A DNA stretch of 64,000 nt from Ipomoea triloba (GCF_003576645.1 NC_044930.1:11756006-11820005), one strand, 5' to 3'. Shown: positions 24,890 through 36,564, counted from the stretch's first letter. Notes: generated from the letters alone by a model not told the origin. Translations and numbers: made by a program.

Positions 24890-25070
24890 GTGTAATAATA
24901 ATAATAATAATAACAACAACAACAACGACAACAACTACAATAACTACAACGACAACAACGACAACGCCGACGACAACGACGACAACAACGACAACGACGA
25001 CGATGACAACAACAACAACAACAACAGCAGCAACAACAGCAACAACAACAACAACCACCACCACCACCAA
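24890..25070. repeat. Degenerate AAT/AAC/GAC/CCA trinucleotide tract
   Basis: About 180 bases made almost only of triplets that drift from AAT to AAC, GAC, CAG and CCA. It keeps an open frame on both strands (poly-Asn/Asp or poly-Val), which is a consequence of composition. No gene continues from it. Confidence 0.8.
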
Positions 25071-25334
25071 GGGTACTTTTGTCCTTTCATTCCAACTCAA
25101 AATGCCTAATTTCCTAAACCTTTTTTTTGAAAACCCTAATTTCCTAAACCTAATTGTAAATTGATCCTATTTCATAACCTAGTAAAATCTATCAACATCG
25201 CTTTGAGGGAGTTTGAGAGATTTAGATGTTTAGGCATTCCCATGACTTAATGAGAAACACTCATTTAAATGATATAGGTCCTATTTATTAACCACATCAA
25301 AAGAGTGATATACATGTGAATAACATTTATAAAA

Positions 25335-25870
25335 GCTTTAATGTCATGATATTAGATACAAGAAAATACTCTTTGATTAATTGTATTGAGATATTGAGGA
25401 AACATGTTATGATTAGGTTATTTCAATGTAGACAACAAGTTGCAACTTGGAGTGGCAAGATATGTCCATCAATTGTGTAAATAAGTTATATGTTTTTTTA
25501 CAAATAAGTAAGACGTTACTAAGGTTATCATAGTGATGATATGATGATTATTTGTTTGAGGTTATAAGAGCTAATGATCAACATTAGGTAGATTAGGAAT
25601 ATGATATGCACTTGTAGAAAATGAGACCTCACAGGTATACCTTGTAGCCTTGTAGACATGCAATTTGTGCCATTTGGTTGAAGAGATAAAAAATTTTAGT
25701 ATTAGACTATGTTGATTCCTTGGTATTTGAAGAATTATAAAGATTGTATTCATCTAATTATTGGGCATGAAGAGAGGATATCAATTGATAAAGAACCCCC
25801 ATTGCTCTCATTATGCACAGTAAAAGCAGGGAAACCTAGAAATATGAGAAAGAAATCAGCACCTCAGCTC
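25335..25870 (+). pseudogene. MULE transposase relic (C-terminal region with SWIM-type motif)
   Basis: Conceptual + strand translation gives FNVMILDTRKYSLINCIEIL and RKHVMIRLFQ, the helical segment typical of MuDR-like transposases. Next comes CTCRK-stop-DLTGIPCS, matching the usual CxCRKWDLTGIPCxH zinc-binding motif with the Trp codon turned into TGA. A later stretch, KAGKPRNMRKKS, resembles the GRPKKxRRK segment that follows it. Several stops interrupt the frame, so it is a dead fragment. There are no TIRs nearby to link it to the Pack-MULE at 31 kb. Confidence 0.7.
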
Positions 25871-27394
25871 ACAAAGGATTAGTTCGTTCCATGTAATATC
25901 TAAGAAACATGTGAAACTTCACTATAAAATATGCAATTAAACTAATCATAGCAGTATGAGATGTCCTAAAAAATCCACGGTTACAACTAGACCTCAATTA
26001 AGTGTAACAAACTACAATATAACTCTAACAAATGGTATAACTTTAAAATTGTTGTATATGTATAGAGAAAAAATATGACACTTGAAAATCTGCAAGAAGT
26101 TAGTCTGAAGAAATACCAACTAGTACTCAACTTGAAGTTGAAGGAAAAACACAAATGGAAGAAAGTCAAGTCCAAATTCTAGTGGAGCAATCACATAGTA
26201 TGGCTCCAAACTTATTCTAAATTCTAGTGGAAAATGTTAGGCTAACTACTTCTTATGCATTGCATGAAGCTTGAAAGATCCATTGATAAATATTGATAAT
26301 AACATGATATAATTTGCACTTGAGTTTAATTAAGAGGCAAATGAGCAGTGCAATCCATAATCTAATATCCAACATGATGAACTTGATGGATCAATGACTA
26401 CACCGAAAGGCAAGGGTGGTGAGATAAGGCCAATGTAAGACATGCACTTAACTTCATTAGGCCTGAAGGTTTGCTTTAGGGTAGGGTAGTAAAATTAGAG
26501 AAGGATTGAACAAACAGTGGAAAAAGGAAAGAGGGTGATGAACTATCAATTGTGAATTCAAATGGTAGATTTGTGAAACTGACTTCGGGATTATGATGAT
26601 CTGTGAATGACACTTTTAGTTCAGAATTTTGAAGTATGGAATCTACACTGCATGAAATGTATATTTTTGGGAATTATGAATGCAGATCAATCTTCACAAA
26701 ATGTTTTAATAGGCTAACTACAATATTTGTTACTTTTATATTGCAAAATTTGCATATAATATATGTAAACACTGAGAACTAAATGTGCAAACATGGACAT
26801 GTAACAACATAGGTACTAAAACCATTATAGTAAAATGAGGTGCAAACAATGCCATGTAAATATGCAAATATTGATACATAAAAGTGTTACCCCTTCTCCA
26901 AAAAATCTATTGCAAACTTAGACGTATAAACGTGTATATAATAATAACTAAATGTACAAGCATAAGGTGTGTGCCAAAACCTAACTAAACACATAACCCT
27001 TCCAATCAGACATAATGCAAAAGGGGAAAACTAATAGTGCAAATACGCTAAACTAAATATGCTAATTTAAACATGTAAGAACATAGACAATAGAACATAA
27101 ACAGAATACTGAGATTAAATACATTTGCATGTTTGTTTGATAAGTTGCATCAAATGACACAACATGACCAAAGACTTCAAAATTTTTCCTAGAAATAGGG
27201 TTAGCTCAGAATAACCTGCTCAATTGATCAAGTTCATCCACATCATAATCAAAACGAAATGCTGTGCAAATCTTTTTTTTTTTTTTTTGAAGAAAGTATA
27301 CACAACCATCGAACACCAACACCCAAAACATAAGCCTTGAGATCCATTTGAATCAGGGCCGGTTATTCGATTTTTGTGGTCCAAACGAAATCAC
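25871..27394. other. Intergenic DNA
   Basis: No gene or well-defined repeat is seen. Runs such as 'ATGTAAACAnTGAGAACTAAATGTGCAAACAT' at 26750-27070 are loosely repetitive. Confidence 0.4.
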
Positions 27395-27905
27395 TTAAAA
27401 CCACTTTCTCTATATTTCTCAAAAAAGGAAATCAACTCCTCAATTTTTTTGATAGCAACATCAATAATCATGTATTTGGATTGCAAGTACTTGCTAACAA
27501 AATTAACATGATACAATATATGAAATCATATTACTATTGCCACCAAAAATTCAAAATCACCAAGCTCATTTGCTGCTAAAGATTTACCTTCACTTCTTAC
27601 CGAGGAATCACCATCAACATTTGCCTCTTGGAGTAAAGTCTCTTGTATTTCTACCATTTGAAATCTTATAGCTTGAACACTTTCAACACAACTTTCCCAA
27701 CGAGTAGAAGACAATGACTTAAGAGTTGAATCAGGTATATTATCTTTCAAAATAACCCATCTCTTGGTAGATTTTGCAAAAATTATATATATGCGTTGTA
27801 TAACTCCAAAAAAAATCTTTGGCTTTATTACAAGCGTTTGCCATATCACATAGAACTAAATTAAGACTATGGCAACCACATGTAGTATAAAAAGCTCTAG
27901 GATTT
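27395..27905 (-). pseudogene. hAT-type transposase relic (ZMYM1/TTF-like)
   Basis: The - strand translation shows CGCHSLNLVLCDMANACNKA, then after a frameshift FFGVIQRIYIIFAKSTKRW, then LSSTRWESCVESVQAIRFQ, and finally NELGDFEFLVAIVI-stop-F followed by a KYLQSKYMIIDVAIKKIEEL segment. These are consecutive conserved blocks of plant hAT transposases annotated as zinc finger MYM-type or TTF-type proteins. A frameshift near 27850 and an in-frame TGA near 27525 break it. The N-terminal zinc finger and the C-terminal dimerisation domain are missing. Confidence 0.7.
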
Positions 27906-27911
27906 TCAACT

Positions 27912-28510
27912 AAGGGTGTGTTTGAAAACTTGAAAAATGATTTCTTACAATTATTTTCCGGATTTCAGTTGTTTGGCAACAAGGAAAATTTAAAGTCAAT
28001 AAAAAATAATGGGTTAGTCAATGGAAAATAGCTAACATTTCCAAGAAAATGACTTCCCCTTTTTTGGGGGATGTCATTTTCCGTTTGCAGTAGTGGAGCA
28101 ACCAATCACAGCTAATTTATCAAACAACTTTTTACAATCAGCTAATATTATTAACAAATCATACCTTCTAACCCAAACATCCAACCCAATCAACCAACAG
28201 CCATTTACCAAACAGGGCCACTAATTTTTTTTAAAACTAAACTCCATTTCAATTACAAAATATTTAATTCTAATTACAACATTTGAACCAAACCAAACAT
28301 TCCTTACTTTTCTCCATCTCGTGTACCAAGTATATTGACATACAAAGTGAAAAATCTAAATAGGTGTAAACAAAAAAGTACATGTGATATGGAATGCCAA
28401 TCATAGGCTAGATTAATTTTGATTTATAAAGATAGAGAGGATGCGTTAAACAAAATTAAATCCATATGAACCTTGAGGAGTAGCATGTAAATGATTTAAA
28501 CTAATTATTA
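27912..28510 (+). repeat. Left flank X of the Pack-MULE, copy 1 (+)
   Basis: 599 bp starting TAA-GGGTGTGTTTG, a Tourist-like terminus, then 'CCAACAGCCATTTACCAAACAGGGCC'-type MITE sequence. It recurs inverted at 29814-30411 and again direct at 30413-31011 with no differences that I can see. It ends with TAATTATTA. Confidence 0.85.
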
Positions 28511-29813
28511 GAGAAAATTGCCATTTTGGTCTACTGACTATTAGGGTCTTATTAATTTCAGTACACGACTTTCAAAAGTGTTAATTGCATACCCTGACTA
28601 TTTAATTTCTGTCAATTTTGGACACTCCGGCCAAATTGACGGTCAATTTTGGCCGGAAAGTCTTAATTACTCCGTTAAGCCTTAATGTGAAGGGCAAAAT
28701 GGTATTTTCCAGCGACAGTCTCACACAAAACCTGTGTTCCACTCCAGGTAAAACCCCCATATGAATCCCAGCGGCGGCCTGATTACCCATATGAAATTTC
28801 TGTCGGTGGAATCTAAGGCTTTTGCCAGTTGCATCATTTGGGTTGCTGAGATTGTGCCCTATTAACCAAAAGATATGTAAAGTAGAGAGCTTTCCGGCTT
28901 TTTGTCCAGCTATTTTGTGCATTCTTCCGGGGAAATCCCAAATTCTTTGCCGGCCCTGATTCTAGCTCGATCATCTTCAGAGAGTAATATTGGGCCGATC
29001 GCCCAAACCGGGACATTTAATTTTCGCCGGAAATACACTAACCCGTTATTTTCCAGCTCTGCTATAGTGTTGAACAAGAGCCCATTGGAATCCGCCCATG
29101 TCAGAAGATTTTTCCGCTGGAAAACGGAGAAACGGTCGGCGCCGTCTGCCACGGCTAAGCTGGGAGATAACTGAGTGACGTGAAAAGCTCCGGCTTCGGG
29201 GAAATCAGGGAGCGTGAACTCCACCTCGTCGGAGTCCCTGTGAGGGAGACTAAGCCACATGGAGTAGAAACAAGCCAAACAGAACGCGCCGGCGCCGCTG
29301 AAAATCACGTGAAAGACTCCGAACTCACGCGCCACGGCAGCGGTCCACCAGAAAAAGAAATCTGTGACGACGCAGAGCGGCCTGAGCCCCCCCTGTTCGC
29401 GAATTATATCGGAGAGTAGTGCTCTGAAGGCGGGCTCGAGGGAAGGGGAGAGTTCGCGGAGGTGTAATCCGACGTCGTAGGGGAGAATATCGGCGGTTTC
29501 GGCGTCCGAGGGGAGGCCGTGCTCGGTCCCATCGAAGGGGATTTCGAGAAGGCGAATGGAGGAGTATTTGGGCGGGAGAGATGATCGGAGTTTTTTGTGT
29601 GAGACTGTCGCTGGAAAATACCATTTTGCCCTTCACATTAAGGCTTAACGGAGTAATTAAGACTTTCCGGCCAAAATTGACCGTCAATTTGGCCGGAGTG
29701 TCCAAAATTGACAGAAATTAAATAGTCAGGGTATGCAATTAACACTTTTGAAAGTCGTGTACTGAAATTAATAAGACCCTAATAGTCAGTAGACCAAAAT
29801 GGCAATTTTCTCT
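28511..29813 (-). mobile_element. Pack-MULE copy 1 (mirrored context, probable assembly hairpin)
   Basis: About 1.3 kb with TIRs of about 220 bp starting GAGAAAATTGCCATTTTGGT. Both TIRs are the X-side variant (for example 'GTACACGAC' and 'GGGTCTTATT'), and the flanks are X and inverted X. The 9-mer TAATTATTA on the left faces its reverse complement on the right, which a real insertion would not produce. The inside holds the UGT fragment on the - strand. Confidence 0.8.
28739..29602 (-). pseudogene. Captured UDP-glycosyltransferase fragment, copy 1
   Basis: Same sequence as the better-placed copy at 31233-32093, in the opposite orientation. It encodes a UGT92A-like middle region with in-frame stops. 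See the 31233 entry for the description. Confidence 0.75.
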
Positions 29814-30411
29814 AATAATTAGTTTAAATCATTTACATGCTACTCCTCAAGGTTCATATGGATTTAATTTTGTTTAACGCATCCTCTCTATCTTTATAAA
29901 TCAAAATTAATCTAGCCTATGATTGGCATTCCATATCACATGTACTTTTTTGTTTACACCTATTTAGATTTTTCACTTTGTATGTCAATATACTTGGTAC
30001 ACGAGATGGAGAAAAGTAAGGAATGTTTGGTTTGGTTCAAATGTTGTAATTAGAATTAAATATTTTGTAATTGAAATGGAGTTTAGTTTTAAAAAAAATT
30101 AGTGGCCCTGTTTGGTAAATGGCTGTTGGTTGATTGGGTTGGATGTTTGGGTTAGAAGGTATGATTTGTTAATAATATTAGCTGATTGTAAAAAGTTGTT
30201 TGATAAATTAGCTGTGATTGGTTGCTCCACTACTGCAAACGGAAAATGACATCCCCCAAAAAAGGGGAAGTCATTTTCTTGGAAATGTTAGCTATTTTCC
30301 ATTGACTAACCCATTATTTTTTATTGACTTTAAATTTTCCTTGTTGCCAAACAACTGAAATCCGGAAAATAATTGTAAGAAATCATTTTTCAAGTTTTCA
30401 AACACACCCTT
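29814..30411 (-). repeat. Flank X, inverted copy
   Basis: Reverse complement of 27912-28510, ending at the single N at 30412. The mirror point falls exactly at the AAGGGTGTG terminus. Confidence 0.85.
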
Positions 30412-30412
30412 N
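30412..30412. other. Single-N join
   Basis: One undetermined base separates inverted X from direct X, as expected where two assembled pieces were joined. Confidence 0.9.
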
Positions 30413-31011
30413 AAGGGTGTGTTTGAAAACTTGAAAAATGATTTCTTACAATTATTTTCCGGATTTCAGTTGTTTGGCAACAAGGAAAATTTAAAGTCAA
30501 TAAAAAATAATGGGTTAGTCAATGGAAAATAGCTAACATTTCCAAGAAAATGACTTCCCCTTTTTTGGGGGATGTCATTTTCCGTTTGCAGTAGTGGAGC
30601 AACCAATCACAGCTAATTTATCAAACAACTTTTTACAATCAGCTAATATTATTAACAAATCATACCTTCTAACCCAAACATCCAACCCAATCAACCAACA
30701 GCCATTTACCAAACAGGGCCACTAATTTTTTTTAAAACTAAACTCCATTTCAATTACAAAATATTTAATTCTAATTACAACATTTGAACCAAACCAAACA
30801 TTCCTTACTTTTCTCCATCTCGTGTACCAAGTATATTGACATACAAAGTGAAAAATCTAAATAGGTGTAAACAAAAAAGTACATGTGATATGGAATGCCA
30901 ATCATAGGCTAGATTAATTTTGATTTATAAAGATAGAGAGGATGCGTTAAACAAAATTAAATCCATATGAACCTTGAGGAGTAGCATGTAAATGATTTAA
31001 ACTAATTATTA
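30413..31011 (+). repeat. Flank X, direct copy next to the correctly flanked element
   Basis: Repeats 27912-28510. Its last nine bases, TAATTATTA (31003-31011), are matched by the same nine bases in the same orientation at 32314-32322. Confidence 0.85.
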
Positions 31012-32313
31012 GAGAAAATTGCCATTTTGGTCTACTGACTATTAGGGTCTTATTAATTTCAGTACACGACTTTCAAAAGTGTTAATTGCATACCCTGACT
31101 ATTTAATTTCTGTCAATTTTGGACACTCCGGCCAAATTGACGGTCAATTTTGGCCGGAAAGTCTTAATTACTCCGTTAAGCCTTAATGTGAAGGGCAAAA
31201 TGGTATTTTCCAGCGACAGTCTCACACAAAAAACTCCGATCATCTCTCCCGCCCAAATACTCCTCCATTCGCCTTCTCGAAATCCCCTTCGATGGGACCG
31301 AGCACGGCCTCCCCTCGGACGCCGAAACCGCCGATATTCTCCCCTACGACGTCGGATTACACCTCCGCGAACTCTCCCCTTCCCTCGAGCCCGCCTTCAG
31401 AGCACTACTCTCCGATATAATTCGCGAACAGGGGGGGCTCAGGCCGCTCTGCGTCGTCACAGATTTCTTTTTCTGGTGGACCGCTGCCGTGGCGCGTGAG
31501 TTCGGAGTCTTTCACGTGATTTTCAGCGGCGCCGGCGCGTTCTGTTTGGCTTGTTTCTACTCCATGTGGCTTAGTCTCCCTCACAGGGACTCCGACGAGG
31601 TGGAGTTCACGCTCCCTGATTTCCCCGAAGCCGGAGCTTTTCACGTCACTCAGTTATCTCCCAGCTTAGCCGTGGCAGACGGCGCCGACCGTTTCTCCGT
31701 TTTCCAGCGGAAAAATCTTCTGACATGGGCGGATTCCAATGGGCTCTTGTTCAACACTATAGCAGAGCTGGAAAATAACGGGTTAGTGTATTTCCGGCGA
31801 AAATTAAATGTCCCGGTTTGGGCGATCGGCCCAATATTACTCTCTGAAGATGATCGAGCTAGAATCAGGGCCGGCAAAGAATTTGGGATTTCCCCGGAAG
31901 AATGCACAAAATAGCTGGACAAAAAGCCGGAAAGCTCTCTACTTTACATATCTTTTGGTTAATAGGGCACAATCTCAGCAACCCAAATGATGCAACTGGC
32001 AAAAGCCTTAGATTCCACCGACAGAAATTTCATATGGGTAATCAGGCCGCCGCTGGGATTCATATGGGGGTTTTACCTGGAGTGGAACACAGGTTTTGTG
32101 TGAGACTGTCGCTGGAAAATACCATTTTGCCCTTCACATTAAGGCTTAACGGAGTAATTAAGACTTTCCGGCCAAAATTGGCCGTCAATTTGGCCGGAGT
32201 GTCCAAAATTGACAGAAATTGAATAGTCAGGGTATGCAATTAACACTTTTGAAAGTCGTGGACTGAAATTAATAGGACCCTAATAGTCAGTAGACCAAAA
32301 TGACAATTTTCTC
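31012..32313 (+). mobile_element. Pack-MULE carrying a UGT fragment, correctly flanked copy
   Basis: About 1.30 kb. The left TIR is 31012-31232 (X-side variant) and the right TIR is 32094-32313 (Y-side variant, e.g. 'GTCCACGAC', 'GGGTCCTATT'). The TIRs are about 220 bp and about 97% alike. A perfect 9-bp target duplication, TAATTATTA, lies at 31003-31011 and 32314-32322 in direct orientation. Long TIRs plus a 9-bp duplication identify a Mutator-like element. A captured piece of a host gene and no transposase make it a Pack-MULE. Confidence 0.85.
31233..32093 (+). pseudogene. Captured UDP-glycosyltransferase (UGT92A-like) fragment
   Basis: The + strand frame runs LRSSLPPKYSSIRLLEIPFD, then PLCVVTDFFFWWTAAVAREF, GVFHVIFSGAGAFCLACFYS and DSNGLLFNTIAELENNG. 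It goes on through NVPVWAIGPILLSEDDRARI to LDKKPESSLLYISFG and MMQLAKALDSTDRNFIWVIR. This order is that of plant family-1 glycosyltransferases, which move a sugar from UDP-sugar to small molecules in the cytosol; the closest match I recall is UGT92A1. It spans about residues 75-340 of a roughly 480-residue enzyme. The N-terminal acceptor segment with the catalytic His and the PSPG sugar-donor box are absent. The Trp codon before LDKKPESS is TAG, and two more stops follow SFG. It cannot make an active enzyme. GC content is clearly higher than in the TIRs. Confidence 0.8.
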
Positions 32314-32426
32314 TAATTATTATGTAAATGAGTATAGAATGAGGTAAGTGAAGCACTTGATAAAGGAGCATGGATAGGTTGAATTGATTGACAATACTCA
32401 GGATTTTTTATGCTTTTTTTTTTTTT
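32314..32426 (+). repeat. Right flank Y, copy 1
   Basis: About 113 bp beginning TAATTATTATGTAAATGAG and ending in a T run at the single N (32427). The same text follows the third copy at 33844 and then continues into unique DNA. Confidence 0.85.
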
Positions 32427-32540
32427 NAAAAAAAAAAAAAGCATAAAAAATCCTGAGTATTGTCAATCAATTCAACCTATCCATGCTCCTTTATCAAGTG
32501 CTTCACTTACCTCATTCTATACTCATTTACATAATAATTA
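32427..32540 (-). repeat. Single-N join and inverted flank Y
   Basis: After the N at 32427 the sequence is the reverse complement of 32314-32426. The mirror point lies in a homopolymer T/A run. Confidence 0.85.
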
Positions 32541-33843
32541 GAGAAAATTGTCATTTTGGTCTACTGACTATTAGGGTCCTATTAATTTCAGTCCACGACT
32601 TTCAAAAGTGTTAATTGCATACCCTGACTATTCAATTTCTGTCAATTTTGGACACTCCGGCCAAATTGACGGCCAATTTTGGCCGGAAAGTCTTAATTAC
32701 TCCGTTAAGCCTTAATGTGAAGGGCAAAATGGTATTTTCCAGCGACAGTCTCACACAAAACCTGTGTTCCACTCCAGGTAAAACCCCCATATGAATCCCA
32801 GCGGCGGCCTGATTACCCATATGAAATTTCTGTCGGTGGAATCTAAGGCTTTTGCCAGTTGCATCATTTGGGTTGCTGAGATTGTGCCCTATTAACCAAA
32901 AGATATGTAAAGTAGAGAGCTTTCCGGCTTTTTGTCCAGCTATTTTGTGCATTCTTCCGGGGAAATCCCAAATTCTTTGCCGGCCCTGATTCTAGCTCGA
33001 TCATCTTCAGAGAGTAATATTGGGCCGATCGCCCAAACCGGGACATTTAATTTTCGCCGGAAATACACTAACCCGTTATTTTCCAGCTCTGCTATAGTGT
33101 TGAACAAGAGCCCATTGGAATCCGCCCATGTCAGAAGATTTTTCCGCTGGAAAACGGAGAAACGGTCGGCGCCGTCTGCCACGGCTAAGCTGGGAGATAA
33201 CTGAGTGACGTGAAAAGCTCCGGCTTCGGGGAAATCAGGGAGCGTGAACTCCACCTCGTCGGAGTCCCTGTGAGGGAGACTAAGCCACATGGAGTAGAAA
33301 CAAGCCAAACAGAACGCGCCGGCGCCGCTGAAAATCACGTGAAAGACTCCGAACTCACGCGCCACGGCAGCGGTCCACCAGAAAAAGAAATCTGTGACGA
33401 CGCAGAGCGGCCTGAGCCCCCCCTGTTCGCGAATTATATCGGAGAGTAGTGCTCTGAAGGCGGGCTCGAGGGAAGGGGAGAGTTCGCGGAGGTGTAATCC
33501 GACGTCGTAGGGGAGAATATCGGCGGTTTCGGCGTCCGAGGGGAGGCCGTGCTCGGTCCCATCGAAGGGGATTTCGAGAAGGCGAATGGAGGAGTATTTG
33601 GGCGGGAGAGATGATCGGAGTTTTTTGTGTGAGACTGTCGCTGGAAAATACCATTTTGCCCTTCACATTAAGGCTTAACGGAGTAATTAAGACTTTCCGG
33701 CCAAAATTGGCCGTCAATTTGGCCGGAGTGTCCAAAATTGACAGAAATTGAATAGTCAGGGTATGCAATTAACACTTTTGAAAGTCGTGGACTGAAATTA
33801 ATAGGACCCTAATAGTCAGTAGACCAAAATGACAATTTTCTCT
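32541..33843 (-). mobile_element. Pack-MULE copy 3 (mirrored context, probable assembly hairpin)
   Basis: Same element with both TIRs of the Y-side variant, flanked by inverted Y on the left and direct Y on the right. The 9-bp target sequence is again inverted between the two sides. The orientation of the UGT part equals copy 1. Confidence 0.8.
32769..33632 (-). pseudogene. Captured UDP-glycosyltransferase fragment, copy 3
   Basis: No differences from copies 1 and 2 were noticed, apart from orientation. It carries the same stops and truncations as described at 31233. Confidence 0.75.
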
Positions 33844-35194
33844 AATTATTATGTAAATGAGTATAGAATGAGGTAAGTGAAGCACTTGATAAAGGAGCAT
33901 GGATAGGTTGAATTGATTGACAATACTCAGGATTTTTTATGCTTTTTTTTTTTTTTAAAAAAAAATGTGCACTACATTGTGTTCAGATAGCATCTCTGCG
34001 ACTCTTTTTAAGGGAAAGTTACATGATCGGATCCTAGTGATGTGGTATTGATTCTTTGAGCTGTAACAGATAGAAAAAGCATAAAACAAATATTATCTTG
34101 TAATAGAGTCAATAGTACTTAAAAAAGCATACAAGAAAAAGAAGAAAGCAATAAAAGAAAAATAAGAAAATAAATAAAGGAAAATAAGAGAGTAAATGTG
34201 ATAATGAAAATAAAATGAATGTGGATAACAAAGAAAAAAGGTACAAAGGGGATGAAGAATGATCATCCTCAGTAACCTAAACATATATATATTTTTTAAT
34301 TTTTGTTGGGACGAGATAAATTTACAATTATTATTTAAAAGTATATATTTGATAAATTTTGCTATTGTATAATAGCTCGCAAACCAGATATGAAATATTT
34401 TCTTGCTTTATGTTTTACTTCACACTTGAACACTTGTTTTGTTGCTCACTTTAATTGATAGCTCCGTTTTTATATGTTTTTTTTTGTTTTTTTTTTATAA
34501 TATGTTGAGCAAATTTCACTTTTAGTCATCAAATAGTATGTCATTACCACATTTAGTCATTGTCTCACAATATTTGACTTTGAGTTTATATAATGAAATA
34601 TAGTATTACTTGATACTAATAACCTTTCCTAATATTATTAAAAATTTAGGTGTAATCCTAAACAAGTTAATCAAATTGTTGACTTGATAATTATAATATT
34701 ACAAGTTCGACTCTTAATGAGAGCTACCTATTGATTTCATTGATTTGAGCCGATCAGTTATAAAGAATTTATACTGAATTACCGACTAAAATTATAAAAC
34801 GAGACTTATTCAGGTATTAATTACGAGATTTCCTCATTATTCAAAAAAAAAAAAACTAACAAAATGATATCAAATTAGATAATACAAAATTTAATACTAG
34901 TATAATGAAATGAATTCTTAGATTTTTGGTTGACTGGATTAAAAATTTAGTAAACTACAGTGTCACATCATTATTATCCTTTAAACTCTTTTACTACATT
35001 TTCTTCTTTGAGTAACAATTAAAAACCCTATTGAAAAGATATGACTTATGAGTGGTAATATCGATATTAATAGGGGAGTGAAGGGTATTGATGTAATGTG
35101 AGCATCTCCTCAACAATCCCCCGAAGCCTCTATTTTTGCGCATCACAACCCATAAATCCATAATTAGTTCATCTCACAGCTTTCACAGAAAATA
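33844..35194. other. Flank Y and intergenic DNA upstream of the DUF1645 gene
   Basis: Flank Y (33844-33957) passes into unique AT-rich DNA. I see no gene. The 90 bases before the start codon at 35195 are somewhat richer in C and look like a leader; no clear TATA box was picked out. Confidence 0.45.
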
Positions 35195-36325
35195 ATGGAA
35201 GAGCCGGAAACTCCAACTGCCTTCTCCGGCGCGGCGGCGATGAGCCAAGAAACAGCCATGTTTTCCGACGACATCGACAGCAGTTGCTCCACTCCGTATG
35301 TGAGCGCCCCCTCTAGCCCAGGCCGCGGCCAACCTCACTGTGGATTTTACTACAGTGCTCCCGCTAGTCCCATGCACTTCGTGCTTTCCACCACTAGTCT
35401 CATTTCCGGCGCTTCTGTTCACTCTGAGGCCTCCGCCGCAGCTGCGGCGGCGAATTCCTCCTTCGAATTTGACTTTTCTTCTAGGTTGGCGGGCGAGGGC
35501 GACGCCTGCGCTGGATCTATGAGCTCCGCCGACGAGTTGTTCTTCAACGGCCAGATCCGGCCGATGAAGCTTTCCACGCATCTCCAGCGCCCCCAAGTCC
35601 TGGCGCCGCTGCTTGATCTCGACGAATCGGAGGAGGCGGATATGGATCGCAGCGAGGAACAGGCGTGTAGGGGGAGGGATTTGAAGTTCCGCGATAGATC
35701 TTTGCGTCGGAGGACCCGATCCATGTCGCCGCTCCGAACCGCTTCGTTCCAGTGGCACGAGGATTTTGAGGACAATGGAGAACGGAAACCTAGCAATGAG
35801 GAAAAAGAGAAAGGCAATGAGGGGGAAGTTAAGCACGAAGATGAGGCCAATGAAACGACGCCGTGTAATTCCGGATCCTCTTCGCGGTCCTCTTCTGTCG
35901 GGAGGAGCTCCAAGAGATGGGTATTCTTAAAGGAGTTTCTCTACAGAAGCAAGAGCGAAGGTAGGAACAATCCCCACAAGTTCTGGGGAGCTTTATCGTT
36001 TTCTCCGGTGAAGGAGAAGAAAACTCCGGATGCGCCGGCGACAAGCGGCGGCGCTTCAGATGTGAAGAAACCAAAACCCGCGAGCTCGAAAGAGGCGAGG
36101 AAGAAACCGGTGAACGGAAACTCAGCCGGCACCGGGAAAAGGAGGGTGCCGCCGTCGCCTCACGAGCTGCATTACACGGCGAATCGAGCTCAGGCGGAGG
36201 AGATGAGGAAGAAGACATTCTTGCCGTACCGGCAAGGCTTGCTGGGTTGCTTGGGGTTTAGCTCAAAGAGTTATGGAGCTATGAACGGTCTTGCTAGAGC
36301 ATTGAACCCCGTCTCTTCAAGGTAA
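35195..36325 (+). CDS. DUF1645 family protein, intronless
   Basis: Single exon, 376 residues, GC-rich compared with the flanks. The N-terminus ([12 protein letters not shown]..) leads to a [15 protein letters not shown] motif (about 31-45) and [15 protein letters not shown] (about 51-65), the Ser-Pro boxes typical of DUF1645. FEFDFSSRL follows near 91-99, then [15 protein letters not shown] near 115-129. Later come an Arg-rich [11 protein letters not shown] and [19 protein letters not shown] near 239-257. The C-terminus has [20 protein letters not shown] and [20 protein letters not shown]. Family members are plant-specific, poorly characterised, and often have basic, probably nuclear segments; a role in stress response has been suggested for some. 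The ATG at 35195 precedes the conserved region and follows in-frame stops. Function beyond the family name is not inferred. Confidence 0.85.
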   Translation: MEEPETPTAFSGAAAMSQETAMFSDDIDSSCSTPYVSAPSSPGRGQPHCGFYYSAPASPMHFVLSTTSLISGASVHSEASAAAAAANSSFEFDFSSRLAGEGDACAGSMSSADELFFNGQIRPMKLSTHLQRPQVLAPLLDLDESEEADMDRSEEQACRGRDLKFRDRSLRRRTRSMSPLRTASFQWHEDFEDNGERKPSNEEKEKGNEGEVKHEDEANETTPCNSGSSSRSSSVGRSSKRWVFLKEFLYRSKSEGRNNPHKFWGALSFSPVKEKKTPDAPATSGGASDVKKPKPASSKEARKKPVNGNSAGTGKRRVPPSPHELHYTANRAQAEEMRKKTFLPYRQGLLGCLGFSSKSYGAMNGLARALNPVSSR

Positions 36326-36564
36326 AATTGTAAAGATTACCACTATTACTAGTAACTCCAAAAATTAATGTATAGACATATTTTTCACCTTCCTTTATTT
36401 CATTTTTCTTGTTTTGGTAATGTTTTCCAGTCATTGTGATGTCTATTTAAGATAGGGAACTTCTCTTTAGATTGGAAAGAGAAGTTTTCAATCGATCTGC
36501 TTAATCATGGATTTGGTTTAGTACTTGTGTAGCCATTCATGGAAATCTATGAAATTTCTTTACC

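Noticed and set aside
24813..25109. Poly-Asn/Asp and poly-Val open frames
   Set aside because: A triplet repeat keeps both strands open by composition. No domain flanks it.
25335..27905. A working transposase gene driving the local MITEs
   Set aside because: Both transposase fragments (MULE and hAT) contain stops and frameshifts and lack essential domains.
28902..29705. Antisense open frames of 79-137 codons within the UGT fragment, and their twins at 31119-31922 and 32932-33768
   Set aside because: They overlap the UGT-like frame on the opposite strand or in another frame, start in the TIR, and show no similarity. GC-rich coding DNA often yields such shadows.
35183..36218. Antisense open frames of 129-217 codons across the DUF1645 gene
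   Set aside because: The + strand frame carries the family motifs; the others are shadows in GC-rich DNA.
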